DNA from: Planctomycetia bacterium
GTDB lineage: Bacteria; Planctomycetota; Planctomycetia; Pirellulales; UBA1268
NCBI GenBank assembly: GCA_009919445.1
Contig: RGBY01000023.1
Location: forward strand, 1 to 17,212
Direction of reading: 5' to 3'
DNA length: 17,212 nt
A program made the position numbers and the translations under genes. Numbering within the stretch: the stretch's first letter is position 1; every line of letters starts with the position of its first letter. The notes beneath the pieces were generated by a model. That model did no database searches. It was not told the origin of the DNA and saw only the letters and a program-made list of their open reading frames with translations. Shown here in pieces: positions 6,932 to 14,566 of the stretch.

Positions 6932-7459
6932 GCCGACGGCAGCAGCGTTGATGACCGCAGCAATGCGGACGGCGTCATGGCAGGCGTCTTCACTCAGGTC
7001 GAGTTTCAGCAGGCTCGCCTCGTGGCTTTGCAGGCACATTTCGCAGCCGGCAAGGGCGGCGCAGCCGAGGCTCATTAGCTCAAAAGTGGCTTTTGAGGTC
7101 ATCGGCTGGTTCATGCGATTCATCCGCAGCCGGGCAGGCCTGGCTGCGTAACTTTCTTTTCCGATCATGTGTCGGAATCGGTAATAAACCGTGTTCATGG
7201 CCATGATGCCGGCAGCAGCAGTCGCGTCGGCAAAGACGCCAGCGGCAGCATCACCGAGTCCGGCGGTAATGTCAGCCGTCAACGCATCGACCAGTTTCTC
7301 TGACCGGATAAAGCGAGCCGCTGCCAGAGCCACGCCCAGGGCCTGGGCAGCCTCCAGATTCTCGCCAGCCAGTACGGCGGAGAGGTTGAGCCGTATGTCC
7401 TTGAGGTCGTCCGGCAGGGTTTCGCGGAGGGCGTCAAGGGCAGGCGTGGCAATGGACAT
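6923..7459 (-). CDS. AhpD-like alkylhydroperoxidase / carboxymuconolactone decarboxylase family protein
   Basis: The 178-residue protein has the length and layout of AhpD. The redox motif GCEMCLQSHE supplies Cys139, Cys142 and His146, and Glu127 in FELMSL sits 12 residues before the first Cys, as in Mycobacterium tuberculosis AhpD (Glu118, Cys130, Cys133, His137). AhpD reduces peroxides or recycles the peroxiredoxin AhpC through its CxxC pair. The position of the second relay His of the mycobacterial enzyme (His132, between the two Cys) is Met141 here, so the proton relay may differ. The typical partner gene ahpC is not adjacent. The ATG at 7459 has GGAG nine bases upstream. The gene is divergent from carB across 188 bases; a TACAAT on the minus strand at 7501-7506 is a candidate -10 element. 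Confidence 0.9.
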   Translation of the reverse strand: MSIATPALDALRETLPDDLKDIRLNLSAVLAGENLEAAQALGVALAAARFIRSEKLVDALTADITAGLGDAAAGVFADATAAAGIMAMNTVYYRFRHMIGKESYAARPARLRMNRMNQPMTSKATFELMSLGCAALAGCEMCLQSHEASLLKLDLSEDACHDAVRIAAVINAAAVGLV

Positions 7460-7500
7460 GATTTCAGGCTCCGGGATGGTCAGACTGCTGAGATGCGAAG

Positions 7501-7506
7501 ATTGTA
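7501..7506 (-). promoter_or_regulatory. Candidate -10 element for the AhpD-like gene
   Basis: TACAAT on the minus strand differs from the sigma-70 consensus TATAAT by one base and lies about 42 bases upstream of the AhpD-like start. No good -35 hexamer lies 16-18 bases further upstream, so this is tentative. Confidence 0.25.
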
Positions 7507-7514
7507 GTCGCTAA

Positions 7515-7544
7515 TTGAACCCGAGGGGTGGTGAATGCTAGGCT
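7515..7544 (+). promoter_or_regulatory. Candidate sigma-70-like promoter for carB
   Basis: TTGAAC (7515-7520) and TAGGCT (7539-7544) are separated by 18 bases, roughly 105 bases upstream of the carB start in the divergent region. Each matches consensus only partly (4/6 and 3/6). The location is reasonable but the match is weak. Confidence 0.25.
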
Positions 7545-7606
7545 CGGCGAAATTTGTTTTTTGTTCGGATCCTGTCAGCGTTCAAACGCCTGAGCCTGGC
7601 CGGTGT

Positions 7607-7627
7607 CCGAAAAGCCCCCGAAAAGCC
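7607..7627 (+). promoter_or_regulatory. Direct repeat CCGAAAAGCC x2 in the carB leader
   Basis: The ten-base word CCGAAAAGCC occurs twice (7607-7616 and 7618-7627), spaced 11 bases start to start, about one helical turn, and ends 20 bases before the carB ATG. Such spacing suits a dimeric DNA-binding protein or an RNA-binding site in the leader. Pyrimidine genes are commonly regulated at this position, but no known carAB operator is recognised. Confidence 0.35.
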
Positions 7628-7647
7628 TCTGAGCCCAACTGCCTGCC

Positions 7648-10600
7648 ATGCCACGCCGCGACGATATCCAGACGATTTTGTTGATTGGCTCTGGGCCGAT
7701 TGTGATCGGCCAAGCCTGCGAGTTTGACTATTCAGGGACGCAGGCATGTAAGGCGTTGCGGGATGACGGCTACCGCGTGGTGCTGGTGAACTCGAATCCA
7801 GCCACCATCATGACCGACCCGGGGACTGCCGACCGGACCTACATCGAGCCCCTGACCTGGCAGATGCTTGAAAAGGTGATTGCTGAGGAAAAGCCGGATG
7901 CCATCCTGCCAACGCTGGGCGGGCAGACCGCCCTCAATTTGGCCATGGAACTTGTGCAGCATGGCGTGCTTGAGAAGTACGGCGTGGAAATGATCGGCGC
8001 CCGGGCTGACGCGATTAAGCGCGGAGAAGATCGCGAGCAGTTTAAGGCGACGATGGAAAAGATCGGCCTCGATACCTGCCGTGGTCGGCTTGTCAAAACG
8101 TTGGCCGAAGCCAGGGAGATGCTCAGCGAAGTTGGTCTGCCAGCGGTGATCCGTCCAAGTTTCACGTTGGGAGGGTCAGGCTCTGGGGTGGCCTATAACC
8201 GCGAGGAGTTTGACCAGAAAGTGCAGCGGGGGCTCGATCTCTCTCCAGTTAGTGAAGTACTCGTCGAAGAGTCGATTCTCGGCTGGAAGGAATACGAGAT
8301 GGAGGTGATGCGAGATGCCGACGACAATGCTGTCGTCATCTGCAGCATCGAGAACTTCGATCCCTGTGGCGTCCATACAGGCGACTCCATCACGGTCGCC
8401 CCGGCAATGACCCTCACTGACAGGCAGTACCAGCAGATGCGGGACGCCAGTTTTGCGGTCATTCGGGCGATCGGAGTAGAGACCGGCGGGTCAAATATTC
8501 AGTTCGCGGTCAATCCTGAAACCGGCCGAATGATTGTGATCGAGATGAACCCGCGAGTCAGCCGCTCATCGGCTCTGGCCAGCAAGGCGACCGGTTTCCC
8601 GATCGCCAAAATTGCCGCCAAGCTTGCCGTGGGCTGGCGGCTCCATGAGCTGGCCAACGACATCACCCGGAAAACCAAAGCCTGCTTCGAGCCCTCGATT
8701 GACTATGTCGTGGTCAAGGTGCCACGGTTTGCCTTTGAGAAATTCCCGGAGGCCGACAGCCGGCTTTCTACCCAGATGAAGAGTGTCGGCGAGACCATGG
8801 CGATTGGACGCACCTTCAAAGAGGCATTTCAAAAGGCCTTACGGGGTCTTGAGGTCGGCTCGTTCGGATTTGGTTGTGACAGCAAAGATCTCTGGGGGAC
8901 GCCGCAGCAGCCGGCCATCGATGACATTCGCGCCCGGGTTGCCCGGCCTGACCCCGATCGGGTCTGGTTCTTGCGATATGCGATTCTGGCTGGCATTGAG
9001 ATGGAGGAACTGCATGAGCTCACAGGGATTGATCGCTGGTTTCTTGATCAACTGATGCAGATTGTTGAAGTTGAGCAGGCGGTGCGGGCGGCTGGCAGCC
9101 TGAAGGCCATTGATGATGCATTGCTTCGTCAGGCCAAGCAGACAGGGTTTTCCGACCGGCAGTTGGCAACCCTGCTGGGTGAGGCTGAGCTTGATGTTCG
9201 CTCAGACCGCAAGGCACGCGGAATCGTTGCTACTTTCAAGGCTGTCGACACCTGTGCTGCCGAGTTTGAAGCCGAGACTCCCTACTTTTACTCAACCTGG
9301 GAGTCTGAGGATGAGACGCCGGTGAAGCCGGCCGGGAAGAAGCGGGTGATGATTCTTGGCGGCGGTCCCAACCGAATCGGCCAGGGCATTGAGTTCGACT
9401 ACTGCTGCTGCCACGCCAGTTTCGCCCTCCAAGAGATGGGTATTGAAAGCGTGATGGTCAACTCAAACCCCGAGACTGTCAGCACGGACTACGACACCAG
9501 CGACCTGCTCTTCTTTGAGCCGTTGACTAGTGAAGATGTGCTCAATATCGCTGACCGAATCCAGCCAGATGGGGTGATTGTGCAGCTTGGTGGCCAGACG
9601 CCGCTTAATCTCGCCCGCGCCTTGTCGGCTGCCGGACTACCAATCATCGGTACGAGTGTCGATACGATTGAGGAGGCAGAAGACCGAGAAAAGTTCCGTG
9701 AGCTACTGGAACGTCTCGATCTCAAACAGCCCGCCAGTGGCATTGCCCGCACGCTCGAACAGGCCCGTCGTGAGGTCGCTCGGATTGGCTATCCCTCATT
9801 GGTACGACCCAGTTTCGTGCTCGGCGGCCGGGCGATGGAGATCTGCTATGACCAGTCACAATTCGAACGCTATGTGGCTGAGGCCTTTGCCGTGGCGCAG
9901 GGGCAGCCCGTGCTGATCGACCGGTTCCTCGAAGATGCCACGGAGGTGGACGTCGATTGCATCTGTGACGGCACCGACGTCATTGTGGCCGGTGTCATGG
10001 AGCATATCGAGGAGGCGGGCGTGCACTCCGGAGACTCAGCCTGCTGTATCCCGCCCCACAACCTTGCCGCAGAAACCGTGGCCGAGATCAAACAGGCGGC
10101 TGCCAACCTGGCCAAAAGTCTGGGCGTGGTGGGCCTCATGAATGTCCAGTTTGCGGTGAAGCGTGAGGAAGATGGCCCAACGCTCTATGTGATTGAAGTC
10201 AATCCTCGGGCCAGCCGAACAGTGCCCTTTGTTGCCAAGGCGACCGGGGTGCCGGTAGCGAAAATTGCGGTCAAGGTGATGGCTGGCCAGAGTCTGGCAG
10301 AGCAGGGTGTTGTTGCTGATCCGGTGCCGGCCCACGTGAGCGTGAAGGAAAGCGTCTTCCCGTTTGTGAAGTTTGCCGGAGTCGACATTGCCCTCGGACC
10401 GGAAATGCGAAGCACCGGCGAGGTGATGGGAGTGAGTGACAACTTCAGCATCGCCTTTGCCAAGGGGCAGTTGGCGGCGGGTACCGTCCTGCCTGAGCAG
10501 GGAACTATCTTCCTGAGCGTTGCCAGCGTGCCGGCCAAGGAGGCTATGGTTGGTCTGGCTCGGCGGTTGGTCGGGCTTGGCTTCAATCTCATTGCCACCT

Positions 10601-10920
10601 CGGGAACAGCTCGGGCCTTGACGGAGGCAGGGGTTCCAGTTGAGCCGGTGAAGAAACTCCAAGAGGGGCATCCCAATCTGATCGATCATCTCATTGACGG
10701 GAAAGTACAGCTCATCTTCAATACGCCCAGAGGAAAAGGGGCCCGTACCGACGAGGGGCGGATTCGGGCCGCGAGTGTGCTTTACGGCGTGCCCTGCATC
10801 ACCACGCTGCCAGCAGCCGAGGCCTGCGTGGGCGCAATGGAAGGCCTGCGGAGCGAACCGCTGAAGGTGCAATCGATGCAAGACCGCTTTGCTGCCGCAG
10901 CCGCGGCGGCTTCCTCGTGA
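7648..10920 (+). CDS. carB: Carbamoyl phosphate synthase, large (ammonia-dependent, ATP-grasp) subunit
   Basis: CarB makes carbamoyl phosphate from bicarbonate, ammonia supplied by the CarA glutaminase, and two ATP, feeding pyrimidine and arginine synthesis. The 1090-residue length is close to the about 1070 of Escherichia coli CarB. The two homologous ATP-grasp halves are plain: the first begins ILLIGSGPIVIGQACEFDYSG and the second, near residue 565, ILGGGPNRIGQGIEFDYCC. Each half carries its VNSNPAT/VNSNPET, LGGQT, RPSF(T/V)LGG and EMNPR/EVNPR motifs. An oligomerisation region lies between (about 400-555). A methylglyoxal-synthase-like regulatory domain follows from about residue 950 (SVASVPAKEAMVGLARRL, ATSGTARAL, NTPRGKGARTDEGRIR). 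The C-terminus ends in an Ala-rich run. The ATG at 7648 starts the conserved N-terminus (MPRRDDIQTILLIGSGP) but has no SD. carA is not in the window. rlmKL follows 48 bases downstream. Confidence 0.98.
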   Translation: MPRRDDIQTILLIGSGPIVIGQACEFDYSGTQACKALRDDGYRVVLVNSNPATIMTDPGTADRTYIEPLTWQMLEKVIAEEKPDAILPTLGGQTALNLAMELVQHGVLEKYGVEMIGARADAIKRGEDREQFKATMEKIGLDTCRGRLVKTLAEAREMLSEVGLPAVIRPSFTLGGSGSGVAYNREEFDQKVQRGLDLSPVSEVLVEESILGWKEYEMEVMRDADDNAVVICSIENFDPCGVHTGDSITVAPAMTLTDRQYQQMRDASFAVIRAIGVETGGSNIQFAVNPETGRMIVIEMNPRVSRSSALASKATGFPIAKIAAKLAVGWRLHELANDITRKTKACFEPSIDYVVVKVPRFAFEKFPEADSRLSTQMKSVGETMAIGRTFKEAFQKALRGLEVGSFGFGCDSKDLWGTPQQPAIDDIRARVARPDPDRVWFLRYAILAGIEMEELHELTGIDRWFLDQLMQIVEVEQAVRAAGSLKAIDDALLRQAKQTGFSDRQLATLLGEAELDVRSDRKARGIVATFKAVDTCAAEFEAETPYFYSTWESEDETPVKPAGKKRVMILGGGPNRIGQGIEFDYCCCHASFALQEMGIESVMVNSNPETVSTDYDTSDLLFFEPLTSEDVLNIADRIQPDGVIVQLGGQTPLNLARALSAAGLPIIGTSVDTIEEAEDREKFRELLERLDLKQPASGIARTLEQARREVARIGYPSLVRPSFVLGGRAMEICYDQSQFERYVAEAFAVAQGQPVLIDRFLEDATEVDVDCICDGTDVIVAGVMEHIEEAGVHSGDSACCIPPHNLAAETVAEIKQAAANLAKSLGVVGLMNVQFAVKREEDGPTLYVIEVNPRASRTVPFVAKATGVPVAKIAVKVMAGQSLAEQGVVADPVPAHVSVKESVFPFVKFAGVDIALGPEMRSTGEVMGVSDNFSIAFAKGQLAAGTVLPEQGTIFLSVASVPAKEAMVGLARRLVGLGFNLIATSGTARALTEAGVPVEPVKKLQEGHPNLIDHLIDGKVQLIFNTPRGKGARTDEGRIRAASVLYGVPCITTLPAAEACVGAMEGLRSEPLKVQSMQDRFAAAAAAASS

Positions 10921-10968
10921 GATCTCTTCACCGATTCCGGTTCTTCGGTTTCCCTCCGTGTTTCCCTC

Positions 10969-13221
10969 ATGGCCAACCCATTCCCTGCCGTGCCTCCGCC
11001 TCCACGGCCACTGGTCCCGCCAGACCCGGAGGAACCTCCACGGCTTACAGCCCGGACCATCGACGGACTGGAATGGCTACTTGCCGGTGAACTGGAGGCG
11101 GTTGGGGCACGTGAACTACGGATTGGTCGGCGAACAGTCGAGTTCACGGGAGACCGTGAAACCCTGTATCGCAGTGTTTTTGAAAGCCGGATAGCGATTC
11201 GGATCCTGGAGCCCCTCGGCCGTTTTGCAGTCGATTCCCCCGAAATGCTTTATCGGGCAATGGCGTCGATTGACTGGGCGGAGCATCTGCAGCCAACGCA
11301 GACCCTCCGGGTCGACGCAGTGGTTCACGATTCGTTTGTCAACCATTCACTCTATGCTGCACAGGTCGTAAAAGACGCTGTTGTTGATCGTCTGCGGGAG
11401 GTTCACGGCCGCAGGCCAAATGTGCGTCTGCACGGGGCCAGCCTGCGATTGGCCCTGCACCTTGTCGGTGGCACGGCCACCCTGTTTCGAGATGCCGCCG
11501 GGCAATCGTTGCATCAACGGGGCTGGCGGCAGGGCGAGGTTGAGGCACCGCTTTCCGAGGTGCTCGCCGCAGGCTTGCTGGGAATCACCGGATGGCAGCC
11601 AGGCGAGCCGCTTCTTGATCCGCTCTGTGGATCGGGAACCATCGTTATCGAGGCAGCGACCCAGGCTGCCGGCATCGCTCCTGGTCTGCCGCGTGCCCGT
11701 CGGCGGAGTCATGGGCTGTTTCGCTTCCATGACCACGATCGGGAGTTGACTGCTCGTCTCCTGCAGGAACTCGAGGCGCGGGTGCGACAGCCAGAGGGCA
11801 GGTTTCAGGCCAGTGATCTTGACCCGTCTGCGGTGAACGCTGCCCGGGCGTCAGCGGCAGCGGCAGGAGTGGCCGATTTTGTGGAAGTGAGTCAGCGGCA
11901 CTTTGAAGAGGTTGTTCCGGACCAGGCCGAGGGGCTGGTGGTAACCAATCCGCCCTACGGCGAGCGACTGCCACTCCCACGGGCGGCAGCCATTTTTCGA
12001 CGGCTTGGAGACTGGCTGAAATTGCGGTGCGGCGGCTGGCGGGCAGCTGTGCTCGCGCCGGTTGGTGTCTCCAAGGCCATCGGCCTGAAGCCCCATCGGC
12101 GGGTGCCGCTGTTCAATGGCCCCATCGAATGCCGGCTGATCGAACTTGAAATCCGTCAGCGTGAGCAGCCGACAGATCAGCAGGTTGTCGTTGACTCACC
12201 AGATGACGGCAGGCCTCCAGTGGCGCCCGGGGCAGGAATGATGCCCGGGGCAGGGCGTTCTGTCACAGATCAGGTCGGTGACTTTCGCCGCCGACTTGCC
12301 AAGCGAGCCCGCCACCTAGGCCGCTGGGCTCGACGGCAGGGGATTGAGGCGTATCGAATCTACGACCGGGACATTCCAGAGATCCCACTTGTCATTGATC
12401 GGTATGGTGAGTGGCTGCATGCCGCTGAATACGAACGGCCTCATGAGCGAACGGCGATTGAGCATGACGTCTGGCTCGATCGAATGGTTGAGGCTGCCGC
12501 TGCTGAGTTAGGCGTTGCTGCTGACCATGTTTTTTTGAAGACCCGGCGGCGGCAGCGGGCAGGCGGACAATACGAGAAGGTGGATGATCGGCAGGTGACA
12601 CTCTCTGTCGCCGAGGGCGACATGCAATTTGCGGTGAACCTTTCTGACTATGTCGACACGGGGCTGTTTCTCGATCATCGACCGACACGGATGCTGGTGC
12701 GAAATGATGCTGAAGGACGGCACCTGCTCAATCTCTTTTGTTACACCGGCAGTTTTACGGTGGCGGCTGCCACTGGGGGAGCAGCCAGCACGACGAGTGT
12801 CGATCTGTCGAACACCTATCTTGATTGGACCAGACGGAACCTTGCCGCCAACGGGTTTCCCGATGGGCGACAGCATCGGATTATTCGGGACGATGCCCGG
12901 GCTTTCCTCGAATATCGAATCCACCGTGGTGAGCCCCCCTACGATCTGGCAGTCGTCGATCCCCCCACATTTTCGCGGTCGGCAAAGGCAACGGCAGATT
13001 GGGATATTCAGCGGGATCATGCCGCTCTACTGGGGCAGGTGGCCGACAACCTGGCGGCAGGTGGTATTGTCTACTTTTCAACCAACTTCCGCCGGTTCAA
13101 ACTCGAGGCAGACGCGTTGGCCAACCGATTTGCCATTCGCGAAATCACCCGCCAGACCATTCCGGAGGACTTCCGCAACGCTAGGATTCACCGAGCCTGG
13201 CGGCTGGTAAAAACGGACTGA
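10969..13221 (+). CDS. rlmKL: Bifunctional 23S rRNA guanine methyltransferase RlmKL (m2G2445 / m7G2069)
   Basis: The 750-residue protein combines two methyltransferases, as in Escherichia coli RlmKL (702 residues). The N-terminal RlmL half has a THUMP-type RNA-binding region (about residues 70-170), the SAM motif DPLCGSGTIVIEAA near residue 218, and the catalytic NPPYGERL near residue 326, typical for N2-guanine methylation. The C-terminal RlmK half has the SAM motif LNLFCYTGSFTVAAATGG near residue 590, followed by SVDLSNTYLDWTRRN, and VVDPPTFSRS near residue 664. The two halves act on 23S rRNA during 50S assembly. The linker (about residues 410-435) contains an 18-base in-frame duplication giving PGAGMM-PGAGRS. 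The ATG at 10969 lacks an SD and is followed by a proline-rich stretch of about 25 residues before homology begins, so the true start may be a little different. It is probably co-transcribed with carB. Confidence 0.95.
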   Translation: MANPFPAVPPPPRPLVPPDPEEPPRLTARTIDGLEWLLAGELEAVGARELRIGRRTVEFTGDRETLYRSVFESRIAIRILEPLGRFAVDSPEMLYRAMASIDWAEHLQPTQTLRVDAVVHDSFVNHSLYAAQVVKDAVVDRLREVHGRRPNVRLHGASLRLALHLVGGTATLFRDAAGQSLHQRGWRQGEVEAPLSEVLAAGLLGITGWQPGEPLLDPLCGSGTIVIEAATQAAGIAPGLPRARRRSHGLFRFHDHDRELTARLLQELEARVRQPEGRFQASDLDPSAVNAARASAAAAGVADFVEVSQRHFEEVVPDQAEGLVVTNPPYGERLPLPRAAAIFRRLGDWLKLRCGGWRAAVLAPVGVSKAIGLKPHRRVPLFNGPIECRLIELEIRQREQPTDQQVVVDSPDDGRPPVAPGAGMMPGAGRSVTDQVGDFRRRLAKRARHLGRWARRQGIEAYRIYDRDIPEIPLVIDRYGEWLHAAEYERPHERTAIEHDVWLDRMVEAAAAELGVAADHVFLKTRRRQRAGGQYEKVDDRQVTLSVAEGDMQFAVNLSDYVDTGLFLDHRPTRMLVRNDAEGRHLLNLFCYTGSFTVAAATGGAASTTSVDLSNTYLDWTRRNLAANGFPDGRQHRIIRDDARAFLEYRIHRGEPPYDLAVVDPPTFSRSAKATADWDIQRDHAALLGQVADNLAAGGIVYFSTNFRRFKLEADALANRFAIREITRQTIPEDFRNARIHRAWRLVKTD
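12225..12254. repeat. In-frame tandem repeat in the rlmKL linker
   Basis: GCCCGGGGCAGG occurs at 12225-12236 and 12243-12254, an 18-base period equal to six codons. It lies in the linker between the two methyltransferase halves and adds Pro-Gly-Ala-Gly units without changing frame. Confidence 0.6.
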
Positions 13222-13223
13222 CG

Positions 13224-13240
13224 CCGATTCCCTGAATCGG
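13224..13240 (+). terminator. Short perfect hairpin just after rlmKL
   Basis: CCGATTC (13224-13230) pairs perfectly with GAATCGG (13234-13240) around a three-base loop CCT, two bases after the rlmKL stop codon. No U-run follows, so it may only weaken read-through or stabilise the 3' end of the message. Confidence 0.3.
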
Positions 13241-13309
13241 GAGGAATCGTCTGGCTTGATCGAATCGGCCCTGACACCCTGACAGCATGACGAGAGGAAA
13301 CGAACGGTC

Positions 13310-14551
13310 ATGATGAAGTGCCGCCGGCGACATGCAGTCGGTCTGATCACGGTTGTTGTTGGATCAGTTGTGGTGAGCGGCTGTCTACAGCCTGCGGCCG
13401 ATCGGGTGCGGATTGTTTCGAGCCTGCCCCGGACCGGCGTTGCCCAGCAGGTGACTGAGTCCATCGTGCGGGGCATCCGTCTGGCGGTCGATGACGCCAA
13501 GAGTCGGGCAGGGCGTTTTGAGGTGGAATATCTCGACCTCGACAACGCCAGTGCTGCTGCGGGTCGCTGGACGAGTGAAGGCGAGGCGGCCAATGCCCGG
13601 CGGGCTGCGCAGGATCCGGAGGTCATGGCCTACATCGGCCCCCTCAATTCCGGAGCAGCACAGATCTCGATGCCAATACTCAACTACGCCGATTTGCTCA
13701 TGGTGTCACCTGCCAATACCGCCGTCGGTTTGACCAAGCCCGGGCTGGGCATGCCGGGAGAACCGGCCATCTACCGGCCCTCCGGTCGTCTCAATTACAT
13801 CCGGGTCGTGCCAGCGGATGATATCCAGGGCCCCTTGGCCGCGACCTGGGCATACGATCGCGGGCTACGGCGGGTCTATGTGGTTGATGATGCCGGTGTT
13901 TACGGCCGGGGGGTGGCCAGCCTGTTTGCTGACCGCTGCCTGGAACTTGGCATGCAGGTCCTCGATCAGGTTTCGATCGATCCGCAGGCAACTGACTTTA
14001 AAACATTTGTCGCCTCGGTCATGCGTGCTGACCCCGACTTGATCTACTTTGGGGGGACAACGCGAACCAAAGGTGGGCAACTTGCCCGCGATCTGGCAGG
14101 GGCAGGCTGCGAGGCGGTGCTGCTGGTGCCTGAGGGCTGCTTCGATCAGGCGTTTATCGATGCTGCAGGGGTGGCGGCGGTTGAGGGACGCTGCTTTGCG
14201 ACGGTCGGCGGTCTCCCGCCAGAATCTTTCACCGACCGCGGTCAGGCTTTTCTGCGGGACTATCGGGACCGGTACGGCCTCCCGCCAGACGCCTCTGCCA
14301 TCTACGGCTATGAGTCGATGCGGCTGGTGCTTGCGGCGATTACCAAGGCTGCCCGGAAAGACCGCCGGGCAATTACTGACGCGGCGTTGGCAACCCATGA
14401 CTTTGACGGCCTGCTGGGCCGCTGGAGCATTGATACCAACGGTGATACCACCCTGCGGCAGTTCTCGGTGTATGCCGTGCGGGACGGCCGATTTGTCTTT
14501 GATGAGACAATTCCCACAACTGGCATGGGCGACCCGGGCGACAGCGGGTAA
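13310..14551 (+). CDS. Branched-chain amino acid type ABC transporter substrate-binding lipoprotein (LivJ/LivK-like)
   Basis: The 413-residue protein starts with a lipoprotein signal (MKCRRRHAVG, hydrophobic stretch, lipobox VVSGC with Cys25) and continues as a periplasmic binding protein of the LIV (Peripla_BP_6) class. Characteristic segments are IVSSLPRTGVAQQVTESIV, AYIGPLNSGAAQISMPIL, MVSPANTAVGLTKPG, RVVPADDIQGPLAATWA, VYVVDDAGVYGRGVA and DLIYFGGTTRTKGGQLA. These proteins capture an amino acid, amide or related solute and deliver it to the LivH/LivM permeases; the ligand is not certain. The start at 13310 has GAGAGGAAA about 12 bases upstream; the second ATG at 13313 would space it worse. 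The permease genes follow after 15 bases. This is the first gene of the transport operon, 88 bases after rlmKL. Confidence 0.93.
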   Translation: MMKCRRRHAVGLITVVVGSVVVSGCLQPAADRVRIVSSLPRTGVAQQVTESIVRGIRLAVDDAKSRAGRFEVEYLDLDNASAAAGRWTSEGEAANARRAAQDPEVMAYIGPLNSGAAQISMPILNYADLLMVSPANTAVGLTKPGLGMPGEPAIYRPSGRLNYIRVVPADDIQGPLAATWAYDRGLRRVYVVDDAGVYGRGVASLFADRCLELGMQVLDQVSIDPQATDFKTFVASVMRADPDLIYFGGTTRTKGGQLARDLAGAGCEAVLLVPEGCFDQAFIDAAGVAAVEGRCFATVGGLPPESFTDRGQAFLRDYRDRYGLPPDASAIYGYESMRLVLAAITKAARKDRRAITDAALATHDFDGLLGRWSIDTNGDTTLRQFSVYAVRDGRFVFDETIPTTGMGDPGDSG

Positions 14552-14566
14552 GAATCAAGGACGATT

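Noticed and set aside
10036..10881. A 281-codon open frame antisense to carB
   Set aside because: It lies wholly inside the highly conserved carB coding region and shows no domain or start signal; a typical antisense shadow in GC-rich DNA.
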